Assembly (NCBI RefSeq): GCF_013030265.1
Contig: NZ_WPZQ01000005.1
Span: 124,001 to 188,000 of the forward strand
Reading direction: 5' to 3'
Length of the DNA: 64,000 nucleotides
Source: Ruegeria arenilitoris
GTDB lineage: Bacteria > Pseudomonadota > Alphaproteobacteria > Rhodobacterales > Rhodobacteraceae
Below the pieces are notes generated by a model. That model saw nothing but the letters and a program-made list of their open reading frames with translations. It searched no databases and was not told the DNA's origin. Positions 42,713 to 50,965 of the stretch are shown one piece after another. The stretch's first letter is position 1; each line of letters starts with the position of its first letter. A program made the translations under genes and the position numbers.

Positions 42713-44352
42713 CTTTCGTCCTTTGCGGTGCGCCGCTCGATCCATTTCAGGAAGCTGGCGCAACCAAGCGTGATGACGACATAGAGTATTGCCGCCGTAT
42801 TGAAGGGTGCGAAGGGCAGAAAGCTGGCTGCCTGAAATTCACGCATGCGCTGGGTCATGTCGCGGACCGACAGGATCGACAGCAGCGATGTATCCTTGAT
42901 CATCGCTATGAATTCGTTCCCCAAGGGCGGCGTCACGATGCGCAATGCCTGAGGCAGGATGATCAACCGCGCAGTCTGCCAGCGCGACAGGCCAAGCGAG
43001 CTGCCGGCCTCAAGCTGCCCTCTGGGAATTGCCTCAATGCCGGACCGAAAGATCTCGGCCATGTAAGCAGAATAACCGACCGAGATCGCAATGATCCCGC
43101 GGGTCATATTGGTCATGTCGATCCCGCCGCCGGTTGCATCCTTGACCGCACCTGCCAGCGGCAACCCGATATAGAGGATGATCACCAGCATCGGTATGCC
43201 CCGGATCGTGTCGACAAAGAACTCGGCCCCGACAGCCAGCGGGTGCAACTTGTGCTGTGACCCTCCAATGGTAAGCGTCAGCAGCAGAAAGCCAAAAACG
43301 GCAAAAGTCAGCGCCGGATTGCGATACTTGTCCGGCAGAAAGCTCGTCTGCCAGAGAACGGGGTAGCCTTGCGTATGCGCCTCGACCGGGACAAAGGCGC
43401 CTGAGACACTGTCGACTGTTTCGATCTGTTCCAACGCACTTGCCGGATCCGTCGCGCTGCGGATGCGATACTGCCGTTCTTCGCCACCTTCGAATTCACC
43501 AAACCTGATGATATCTGCCTGCGCCTGCGGTGTACCACGTACGATCGCGATACGCGCTTCGGTGCTGCCGACCAGTACATACCTGACCTGCGGCTGCATG
43601 AAGAAAAAAGCCGAGATTGCCAGCAACGCCAGACTGATCGAACCATAGGTCACGGTTGTTCGTGCCTTTGGTTTGAACGACTGTAGCCCCACCCAGATCA
43701 AACCAAGGATCGCGGCAAAGATATACGCAAAAATTGCGGCACGAAACGTAATGGCGACGCCGGTGGCAAACTGCCAATGCGCCATGAACAGCATGTAGAA
43801 CAGTGCTGCGCCGGTCAGAATTTCGAACCCCAACGTAACGCGACCCCTTAGCGGATTGCGTAATCGGCCGGACGCGAGGCACAAGGCAATGACGATCGCG
43901 TAGACAGCCAAAAGCACCTGCAATCCGGTCTGCACTTGTCCGACCACTTCCGGGAACAGAACCCAGGTCTGATTTGTCCGATCAATAAGGGTCGAGGTGT
44001 TTTCGCTGAGTGCATGAAAGAACACGGATTCCGCAAAGGGCATCAACACCTGAGGCGCAACAAGTGCCAGAACGGCCAGTCCCAGCGCTGCTGGTAGCGC
44101 GGCCAAAGCCGCAATTCGCAGCCAGTTTGGTGCGGTCGCGAAACGAGCATTTCGGGCACACAGATAGCCCAGCACCGCCACAGTCAGCATCAACAGAAAC
44201 CCGATAAAGATTGGCCCTGCGTTGTTGCCTATCCCTAGAATCGCGATCAGCGATCTCAGGTACTTTGACGACGTGGCAAACAGGTAGATGATGAACGGGG
44301 CTGCAGCGAGCAATACAAGGTTGCTCGGGCGAATCCGGCTTAGGCGCGACAT
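42709..44352 (-). CDS. Amino-acid-type ABC permease with large N-terminal extension
   Basis: Permease of 547 aa; simple HisM/GlnP permeases are near 220-240 aa. The last about 200 residues hold the normal domain (FFVDTIRGIPMLVIILYIGLP and coupling loop EAGSSLGLSRWQTARLIILPQALR). The first about 330 residues add several membrane helices and a soluble segment (about 255-335, VLVGSTEARIAIVRGTPQAQ), similar in plan to BztB/AapQ-like long permeases but not clearly matched. No ATPase gene is beside it. It lies between the binding protein and the GH42 gene and is coupled to the latter by a 4-bp overlap. Confidence 0.87.
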   Translation of the reverse strand: MSRLSRIRPSNLVLLAAAPFIIYLFATSSKYLRSLIAILGIGNNAGPIFIGFLLMLTVAVLGYLCARNARFATAPNWLRIAALAALPAALGLAVLALVAPQVLMPFAESVFFHALSENTSTLIDRTNQTWVLFPEVVGQVQTGLQVLLAVYAIVIALCLASGRLRNPLRGRVTLGFEILTGAALFYMLFMAHWQFATGVAITFRAAIFAYIFAAILGLIWVGLQSFKPKARTTVTYGSISLALLAISAFFFMQPQVRYVLVGSTEARIAIVRGTPQAQADIIRFGEFEGGEERQYRIRSATDPASALEQIETVDSVSGAFVPVEAHTQGYPVLWQTSFLPDKYRNPALTFAVFGFLLLTLTIGGSQHKLHPLAVGAEFFVDTIRGIPMLVIILYIGLPLAGAVKDATGGGIDMTNMTRGIIAISVGYSAYMAEIFRSGIEAIPRGQLEAGSSLGLSRWQTARLIILPQALRIVTPPLGNEFIAMIKDTSLLSILSVRDMTQRMREFQAASFLPFAPFNTAAILYVVITLGCASFLKWIERRTAKDER

Positions 44353-44419
44353 GAATTCTCTCCGCTGGGACAGAGCTCCGGCGACTGCGGCCGCCGGAGC
44401 CTATGGAAGCTTTATCCGA

Positions 44420-45169
44420 TCAGTTCGTGCTCCAGTATTTACCGATCAGAGCATCCAGCGTTCCGTCTTCTTTGATTGCCGCCAGTCCTTCGTTGATTGC
44501 ATCAACGGTTGCATCACCCTCCTGAAAGACGATGCCCAGCGGGTCGGACTGCAGACCCGTGATCCCGACGGTCAATTCACCCGCAAATTCCTGCTCATAC
44601 GCGGCGGCAGAGGTTCCATCGATGATGACGCCCTGCACGTCCGCGTTCTGCAGCGCCAGAATAGCGGCCGAGAAGTTGTCATAGAGACTGACATTTTCAC
44701 GCCCTACCAGTTCTTCGGCCAGTTGCGCGTTCGTGGTGCCAGTTTGAGCCGCCAGTTTCTGACCGCCAGCCTTGAAGTCATCCAGTGTCATATCGGCATT
44801 GTCGACCTGCAGCAGGATCGCCTGGCTGACCACGATATAAGGCTCGGAAAAATCCATGGTTTCTTCGCGTTCCGGCGTGATCGACACGCCTGAGATCACC
44901 AGATCGAACTCGCCCTGCTGAAGCGCGGCAAAGATGCCGTCCCAGGCGGTGTTGACGAAGTTCGGGACGCAATTGACCTTTTCACAGATCGCATTCATCA
45001 CATCCACGTCAAAGCCCACGATCTGCCCCGTTGTTTCATCAACGGTTTCCATCGGCGGGTAAGTGGCGTCCGTTCCGATCTTGAGCACACGCCCCTCCAG
45101 ATCGGCGGCAAAGGCCGCAGGCGCTGTCATCGCGGCTAGCGTTGCGGCAGCAAGCAGTTTCTTGAACAT
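44420..45169 (-). CDS. Amino-acid-type ABC substrate-binding protein (PBP2 family 3)
   Basis: Periplasmic binding protein of 249 aa with signal peptide (cleavage near AAFA-AD, residue 21) and the family 3 pattern: LKIGTDATYPPMETVDETTGQIVGFDVDVMNAICEK, ISGVSITPEREETMDFSEPY. It contains two nearby cysteines (CEKVNC) that could form a disulfide. Relatives bind polar amino acids or opines. Its neighbours are a sugar-type LacI regulator, a GH42 hydrolase and an isomerase, so a sugar-linked amino compound is a possible ligand; this is inference only. Confidence 0.9.
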   Translation of the reverse strand: MFKKLLAAATLAAMTAPAAFAADLEGRVLKIGTDATYPPMETVDETTGQIVGFDVDVMNAICEKVNCVPNFVNTAWDGIFAALQQGEFDLVISGVSITPEREETMDFSEPYIVVSQAILLQVDNADMTLDDFKAGGQKLAAQTGTTNAQLAEELVGRENVSLYDNFSAAILALQNADVQGVIIDGTSAAAYEQEFAGELTVGITGLQSDPLGIVFQEGDATVDAINEGLAAIKEDGTLDALIGKYWSTN

Positions 45170-45198
45170 GTCCGGTTTCTCCTTTGTTGGTCTGTGGT

Positions 45199-46236
45199 TT
45201 ACGCCGCTTCCGGCGCCGGGGTGTCAGGTTGCCGCTCGATTAAGGTGGCCCTGATCTTTTTTTGGATCTCGGACGGATCAACACCGTCCAGGGATTTAAG
45301 CATGAATTCACCCAGCAGGTGGCTGGTCTCAGAAATCGGTACGTAATAGGTGCTGGGCGGTGGCACGAAATAGCGGCTGAGTTGAAGATCGTCGGTTGAG
45401 ATTACAACAATATCGCGCCCGACCCGAATGCCGGTATCAGAGGCAGCCGACAACACACCAAGGGTCATCGCCTCATTCGCGCAGATGATGGCGGTTGGAC
45501 GATCCGGCATCTTCATCAGGGATATGAAGCCCTGCTGGCCGGTTTTTGCCGTTGTTGGGCCACTGAAAACAAGCGCAGGATCCTGAGACACTCCCGCAGC
45601 GGACAAGGCGTCTGAATATCCCTGCTCCCGCTGTGCAGCATAGATCAGCTCTTGCGGCGGATTGATAAGGGCAATGCGGTGGTGACCGAGTTTCAACAAA
45701 CGCTCCGTCGCATCAAACGCCGCTGCCTGACTGTCAAAATCCACATAAGGGTGGGGCTGGGAACTGTCGCTCATACCATAGGTGACAAAGGGGAAATCCT
45801 GTTCCTGTAAGTAAGCGATACGAGGATCATTCCGGCGAGTGCCGGAAAAGATCACCCCATCGGCCAGCCCCTCGTGAACGATGGATTGCAGTGTCTTCAT
45901 CGACCCATCGATATCAGCCACGCTGAACACGCTGAGCTCATACATCGATCCACGCAACGCATTCGAAATCCCTGCAAGGATGCGAGTGAATTCCACCCCC
46001 TCCCATTCCTCAGGTACATCTGCCGAGACGCCTACCAAAACGGCGATGCGATAGGATTTCTTGGTACGCAGCTTCAGGCCATCCAGATTGACACGATAAC
46101 CAAGCTCCTTGGCGACCCGTTGAATCTCTTCACGTGTTTCGCGTTTGACGGAGTCTGTGCCGCGAAGTGCGTTTGACACTGTACCGACAGAGTATCCGGT
46201 GTGTTTGGCAATCGACTTGATCGTTGCGCGGGCCAT
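45199..46236 (-). CDS. LacI-family transcriptional regulator
   Basis: Regulator of 345 aa with the LacI headpiece (TIKSIAKHTGYSVGTVSNALRGTDSVKRETREEIQRVAKELGY) and a periplasmic-binding-protein-like sugar domain (IICANEAMTLGVLSA). The stop of the upstream isomerase gene overlaps its start by 1 bp, so it is part of the operon it probably controls. A perfect LacI-type palindrome lies between that isomerase gene and the divergent GH1-glucokinase gene, suggesting control of both arms. Confidence 0.92.
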   Translation of the reverse strand: MARATIKSIAKHTGYSVGTVSNALRGTDSVKRETREEIQRVAKELGYRVNLDGLKLRTKKSYRIAVLVGVSADVPEEWEGVEFTRILAGISNALRGSMYELSVFSVADIDGSMKTLQSIVHEGLADGVIFSGTRRNDPRIAYLQEQDFPFVTYGMSDSSQPHPYVDFDSQAAAFDATERLLKLGHHRIALINPPQELIYAAQREQGYSDALSAAGVSQDPALVFSGPTTAKTGQQGFISLMKMPDRPTAIICANEAMTLGVLSAASDTGIRVGRDIVVISTDDLQLSRYFVPPPSTYYVPISETSHLLGEFMLKSLDGVDPSEIQKKIRATLIERQPDTPAPEAA

Positions 46237-46985
46237 TACACGCCCTCACAAAGCTGGTCAGTCAGAAACCGACGGCCGGTTTCCATCGTACGCTGATGAT
46301 CAAGCGTCTCATCATGCTCTACAAACAGGTCAGTGCAGCCAGTGTTGCCAAGCGCAGCCAGCACGGCAGGCCAGTCCACGACACCTTGTCCAAGATCGCG
46401 CCAGCATTCGTCCCCCTGCCCGGCCAGCGGATCAAAATCCTTGGCATGTACGGAAATGATGCGATCACCGTAACGCTTGATCGCTGCAGCCGGATCCAGC
46501 CCCGCCGCAACCAACCAGCCGATATCTGGCTGCCACCAGATGTTCCCTTGCGCAAGAATCAAATCCAGAGGTGTGACACCCTGATAGTCTTCAAGATCAA
46601 AATCATGATTGTGATACGCCAGCTTGACACCGTGGACCGCCAGTTGATCCGCCCAAATGTTCAACTGGCCCGACACTGCTCTCCATCCCCCAACAGTGTC
46701 GGGCCTTGCCTCGGGCGTCAGCCAAGGCATGACAGCCACATGGCATTCCAATTTCCTGAGCAGAAAGAGAATGTCCTGAAACCGGCTTTCAAACTCCCAC
46801 CACTCAAAATGAGCGGATCTTACGTTTAGCCCGGATTGTCGAACCTGATCGACCATCTGAGGCGGGCTGAGATCATGAAAGCCAATCGTTTCAATATCGG
46901 CAAACCCAGTGCCTGCAACCAACTCAAGCTGGGCTTTCAGATCGCCGATCTGTCGGACGGTATAAAGCTGTGCCGATATCCGCAT
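46236..46985 (-). CDS. Sugar phosphate isomerase/epimerase family TIM-barrel protein
   Basis: Xylose isomerase-like barrel of 249 aa (AP endonuclease 2 family). Metal-ligand motifs include HNHDFDLED, DIGWLVAAGLDP and HAKDFD, with a final EHDET. Such proteins isomerise or epimerise sugars, keto-sugars or inositols; the substrate is not evident. The ATG at 46985 is chosen, because the frame extending to 47018 runs through the LacI palindrome. First gene of the minus-strand arm, followed at once by the LacI gene. Confidence 0.85.
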   Translation of the reverse strand: MRISAQLYTVRQIGDLKAQLELVAGTGFADIETIGFHDLSPPQMVDQVRQSGLNVRSAHFEWWEFESRFQDILFLLRKLECHVAVMPWLTPEARPDTVGGWRAVSGQLNIWADQLAVHGVKLAYHNHDFDLEDYQGVTPLDLILAQGNIWWQPDIGWLVAAGLDPAAAIKRYGDRIISVHAKDFDPLAGQGDECWRDLGQGVVDWPAVLAALGNTGCTDLFVEHDETLDHQRTMETGRRFLTDQLCEGV

Positions 46986-47004
46986 TCTGTCGCTTGTGAA
47001 TACG

Positions 47005-47018
47005 TTGAAACGTTTCAA
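47005..47018. promoter_or_regulatory. LacI-type operator palindrome
   Basis: Perfect 14-bp palindrome TTGAAACGTTTCAA with the central CG typical of LacI-family operators, 19 bp upstream of the isomerase start codon and 171 bp before the divergent GH1-glucokinase start. The LacI gene is next but one. Confidence 0.75.
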
Positions 47019-47189
47019 TTAGCGTGAAACATCACAACCCGACTTGTCAAGCATGTCGTTCCTACGGGCATGTTTGTCAGAATATCCGAAATCAAAGCAC
47101 TTTCAGATCGAGAGTTCATAGAACTGGAGTTTCGATGATTGAACTGTTAGATGGTAGCGCAATCATTACAGCCCCAACAGGTTCCGAAC

Positions 47190-49313
47190 ATGAATCTCAC
47201 CCGTACCGACTTTCCCAAAGATTTCCTCTTTGGTGTGGTCGCCTCTGCCAATTCGGTTGAACATCATGTCCCCAGCATCTCTGAAGGAGCTGCCGATCGC
47301 TTAGGCCACCAATCCCAGGAATTTGATCTGGTTCAGTCTACAGGGTTTGATGGCTATCGGTTCCCGATCAATTGGGCTCAGGTGCTGCCCGAGGGCAAAG
47401 GCGGGATCAATCAGGCGGGGCTGGATTTCTACGACCGTCTGGCAGATGCGCTGTTGGAGCGCGAAGTACGTCCATGTGCCACGCTCTTTCAGCGCAACCT
47501 CCCACTCGCCATCACTGATCTTGGCGGTTGGCGCAATCCAGATGTTGCCAACTGGTTTGCTGATTTTACCGAAGTGATCATGGGTCGGATCGGGGATCGT
47601 ATGTACAGCGTTGCCCCAATCGACGAGCCTGAGTACATCAGTTTGCACAGCCATATCGAAAGCTGCAAACCGTCCGGACATCCCGACATACGCGCCACTG
47701 CACGTACCATGCACCATGTGTTGCTGGCGCATGGGTGCGCTATTCAGGCGATGCGCGGTTTGGGCATGTCCAATCTGGGTGCCATGTTCGATATAGATTG
47801 GATCAATGCGTCGGTTGACCCTTCAGAAACAGCACCGACTGCTCTTTTCAGCAACGAATTCTGCAAACGTTTCATTCTGGGTGGCGTGTTCCACAGGGCT
47901 TATCCCGAATCCGTGCTGGAAGAGTTGGAGCCACATTTGCCTTCAGGTTGGCAAAACGACCTGGAAACGATTGGTACTCCGATCGATTGGTATGGGCTGA
48001 CCTTTGGCGCTCAGAATCAGACTACTTCATCGGATACGGCCATACATACCGACAAAGACATTTCCGGTGCACTGTCACAGGTCCTGACCAGAATCCGCAA
48101 GGATTACACAGGTGATCTGCCGATCTATCTTACCGACGACAATGCAACGAATCCCACGGGTCAGCGTTCCGATAGCCTGTCTCAACATCTGAACGCTATG
48201 CTGGGAGCTGTGAAGCAAAACCACCCGATCAAAGGTTGCTTTCTTGGGCCGATGGCAGATCCTGAAAACCTGAAAACCGTACTCACAAAAGTACAGCCCG
48301 TTTCCCTGCCGTTGTCTCAGCCGGCGGGCGCCATGCATGAACACTGGAACCTGGTCGCCGACATCGGCGGAACCAATACAAGGCTTGGCGTTGTCTCCAA
48401 TGGCCAGCTTACCGACCTGCGGAAATACCCGACCGGAAAGCTGCCCGATTTGCTGGCAGCACTACATGATTTGCGTGATGAGATTGGCACCGATCCACGC
48501 GCTGTTGTCGCTGCCGGGGCCGGACCGGTGAAGAACGGAACCATCCGCTTGACCAACGCCCATCTGGATTTGTCAGAGGATGAACTGGCCAAGGCAACGG
48601 GCGCTCAACATACTTACGTCATCAACGACTTCACCGCCGCTGCATGGTCGGTAGCAGAAATCACCGCCGCGGATGTCGAGGTTTTGCAGGGTGAAGCCAC
48701 CCCACCCAAAGGCACGCGACTGGTCGTCGGCCCCGGCACCGGGCTTGGGGTCGGGGCGCTACTCTATTCTGAAGGGCACTATCACACCGTTTCCGGCGAA
48801 GGTGGTCATATGGGGCTTTCCCCCCGGCATCGTGATGAGGTCGAGATCTTTGAAGCCGCCCGGCAGATCGCCCCGGAGTGTTTCTTTGACGACAGCCTGA
48901 CGCTTGAGGCTGAAATGTTCCTGAGCGGAACCGGACTGCCAATCCTGTATCAGGCTGTCACGATGGCTGGTGGCAAGGCCAAAGAGAGCTTGCGAAATGC
49001 CAAGGATATTCTGCACGATGCCCGGGAGGGATCGGATGAATATGCGGTCCGGGCGGCACATATGTTTACCACCCACCTTGGCGCGATTATGGGGGATCTT
49101 GCGGTCGCACTTGTGCCCGCCGGGGGTGTATTTCTTGTTGGCGGCGTTGCTGAGAAAAACCGCTGGCTGTTTCAGGATGACTTTCTGGCAGCCTTCAACG
49201 CGGGCGGACGGTTCGATGATCTGAGGCGTTCGATGAACCTTTACGTTTCAGAGCAAGACGAATTTGGCATTGTTGGCGCTAACAATTTCTGTAAAAATGC
49301 GCTCGCACACTAA
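47190..49313 (+). CDS. Degenerate GH1-like domain fused to glucokinase
   Basis: Protein of 707 aa. Residues 1 to about 378 follow the GH1 beta-glucosidase fold (FPKDFLFGV, YRFPINWAQVLPEGKGGINQAGLDFYDRL, GDRMYS...DEP), but active-site residues are changed: the HW of TFxHW is Gln-Arg (101-102), NEP is Asp-Glu-Pro (145-147), and the nucleophile Glu of TENG is Asp316. The C-terminal GH1 part is short. Residues about 386-707 are a complete bacterial glucokinase (VADIGGTNTRLG, catalytic Asp480 in INDFTAA, GPGTGLGVG, SGEGGH 535-540). The ATG at 47190 fits the GH1 start; an ATG at 47151 is possible. A PfkB kinase gene follows. Confidence 0.88.
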   Translation: MNLTRTDFPKDFLFGVVASANSVEHHVPSISEGAADRLGHQSQEFDLVQSTGFDGYRFPINWAQVLPEGKGGINQAGLDFYDRLADALLEREVRPCATLFQRNLPLAITDLGGWRNPDVANWFADFTEVIMGRIGDRMYSVAPIDEPEYISLHSHIESCKPSGHPDIRATARTMHHVLLAHGCAIQAMRGLGMSNLGAMFDIDWINASVDPSETAPTALFSNEFCKRFILGGVFHRAYPESVLEELEPHLPSGWQNDLETIGTPIDWYGLTFGAQNQTTSSDTAIHTDKDISGALSQVLTRIRKDYTGDLPIYLTDDNATNPTGQRSDSLSQHLNAMLGAVKQNHPIKGCFLGPMADPENLKTVLTKVQPVSLPLSQPAGAMHEHWNLVADIGGTNTRLGVVSNGQLTDLRKYPTGKLPDLLAALHDLRDEIGTDPRAVVAAGAGPVKNGTIRLTNAHLDLSEDELAKATGAQHTYVINDFTAAAWSVAEITAADVEVLQGEATPPKGTRLVVGPGTGLGVGALLYSEGHYHTVSGEGGHMGLSPRHRDEVEIFEAARQIAPECFFDDSLTLEAEMFLSGTGLPILYQAVTMAGGKAKESLRNAKDILHDAREGSDEYAVRAAHMFTTHLGAIMGDLAVALVPAGGVFLVGGVAEKNRWLFQDDFLAAFNAGGRFDDLRRSMNLYVSEQDEFGIVGANNFCKNALAH

Positions 49314-49353
49314 ACTCGTCACCTGAAACCCAATAGAATCAAAGGAGCCCGGC

Positions 49354-50280
49354 ATGATCTTATGCTGCGGTGAAGCCCTGATCGACATGATCGCCGCACC
49401 TACGGTTTCAGGCGAACAAGGCTTTGTGCCTCATTCGGGCGGTGCCATCTTCAATACTGCCATCGCGTTGGGGCGTTTGGGTGTGCCGACCGGAATGCTG
49501 ACCGGTCTTTCCACGGACATGTTCGGCACTCAACTGGCAGAAGCTTTGCAGACAAGCCACGTGGATACGAGCCATGTAATTCGCTCAGATCGGCCAACGA
49601 CATTGGCGTTTGTGCAGCTACAGGATGGTCAGGCACGCTATAATTTTGTTGATGAAAACACCGCCGGGCGGATGCTGCGACCTGATGATATGCCCGATCA
49701 ATTGCCAGCGGTCTCTGCACTCTATTTTGGGGGGATTAGTCTGGCCTGTGAACCCTGCGCCGATGCTTATGCGTCTTTGCTGCAGCGACATGGGTCAGAG
49801 CGTGCTGTCATGCTGGACCCGAATATCCGACCGGGTTTCATCAAGGATCAAACCCGCTATCGCACCCGGCTGAACGCCATGATCGCACAAGCTGACATCG
49901 TGAAGGTGTCTGATGAGGATCTGGACTGGATCATACCCGGCCCTGAAAGCCTGAACGAGAAAGTTCCACTATTGCTGCAGGCCGGACCAGCGGTGGTTAT
50001 CGTCACCCGTGGCAGCGAAGGCGCATCAGGCTATCTGGCCGATGGATCGGAAACATCGGTTTCTGTAAAGGCGGTTCAAGTTGTAGACACGGTTGGTGCC
50101 GGCGACACATTCAACGCTGGTGTTCTGGCCGAGCTGGACCGCTCGGGCCATCTGACCAAAGCAGGTTTGCGGGCTATGAAGCCGGCAGACCTGAATGCCG
50201 CGCTCACCCTTGGGGCCGAAGTGGCAGCAATCACCGTATCTCGCGCCGGGGCAAACCCGCCATGGGCGCACGAGCTCTGA
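49354..50280 (+). CDS. PfkB-family carbohydrate kinase, probable fructokinase
   Basis: Ribokinase-fold kinase of 308 aa. The N-terminal ILCCGEALIDMI and GGAIFNTAIALGRLG, and the C-terminal anion hole and catalytic Asp in DTVGAGDTFNAGVL, match fructokinases of this family. AAGGAGCCCGGC precedes the ATG. With the upstream glucokinase and downstream mannose/lyxose isomerase it could channel glucose, fructose and mannose to their 6-phosphates. Other keto-sugars cannot be excluded. Confidence 0.9.
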   Translation: MILCCGEALIDMIAAPTVSGEQGFVPHSGGAIFNTAIALGRLGVPTGMLTGLSTDMFGTQLAEALQTSHVDTSHVIRSDRPTTLAFVQLQDGQARYNFVDENTAGRMLRPDDMPDQLPAVSALYFGGISLACEPCADAYASLLQRHGSERAVMLDPNIRPGFIKDQTRYRTRLNAMIAQADIVKVSDEDLDWIIPGPESLNEKVPLLLQAGPAVVIVTRGSEGASGYLADGSETSVSVKAVQVVDTVGAGDTFNAGVLAELDRSGHLTKAGLRAMKPADLNAALTLGAEVAAITVSRAGANPPWAHEL

Positions 50281-50297
50281 TAAAGACGAGACCAGAA

Positions 50298-50963
50298 ATG
50301 AAACGATCCGAGATCAATCGCATCAAGGCCGAGGCACAGGCTTTCATCCACTCCTTTGGCGCAGTCCTGCCGCCATTTGCAGACTGGTCGCCGGATCTGA
50401 TGCGCAGCGAACAGGCCGCCGGAATTCGCGAACGCAGCCTTGGCTGGGATATCACGGATTACGGGCAGGGAAAGTTCGACGAACTGGGTCTGTTTCTGTT
50501 CACCCTGCGCAACGGCAATGAGAAAGACCTCAGCGAAGGCCGCGGTATGCTTTATGCCGAAAAACTGCTGATTTCGCGCGAAAACCAGCTGTCGCCCATG
50601 CACCGTCACATCGTCAAAGCCGAAGATATCATCAACCGTGGTGGCGGCGATCTCGTGATGGAGATCTACGCATCTGACGCGAAAGGTGGGATTGATCGCG
50701 ACAATCCCGTGGTTGTGCCAAGTGATGCCTGCCCGGTGACCATCCAGCCCGGAGAGCATCTGCGCCTGAAACCCGGTCAAAGCGTGACATTGATGCCCGG
50801 TATCTGGCACGCCTTTTGGGCGGAACAGGGCGATTGTCTGATCGGCGAAGTTTCAACCGTCAACGATGACCGCACCGACAACGTGTTCGAAGCTCCGATA
50901 CCTCGTTTCGCCAACATCGAAGAGGATGCCGAACCCGATTTTCTGCTGGTGGCGGACTACTAG
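50298..50963 (+). CDS. D-lyxose/D-mannose ketol-isomerase family protein
   Basis: Cupin-type isomerase of 221 aa. It has the metal-binding pattern of D-lyxose isomerases: LSPMHRHIVKAEDIINRGGGDLVMEIY and the later PGIWHAFWAE with a further His. Known members interconvert D-lyxose/D-xylulose and D-mannose/D-fructose. Next to a fructokinase gene the mannose-to-fructose reaction is the likely use. The ATG at 50298 fits the family start (KRSEINRI). It ends 2 bp before the convergent TPR gene. Confidence 0.88.
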   Translation: MKRSEINRIKAEAQAFIHSFGAVLPPFADWSPDLMRSEQAAGIRERSLGWDITDYGQGKFDELGLFLFTLRNGNEKDLSEGRGMLYAEKLLISRENQLSPMHRHIVKAEDIINRGGGDLVMEIYASDAKGGIDRDNPVVVPSDACPVTIQPGEHLRLKPGQSVTLMPGIWHAFWAEQGDCLIGEVSTVNDDRTDNVFEAPIPRFANIEEDAEPDFLLVADY

Positions 50964-50965
50964 GG

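Noticed and set aside
47024-47260. 78-codon frame upstream of the GH1-glucokinase gene
   Set aside because: Overlaps the start of the fusion gene in another frame and shows no conserved pattern.
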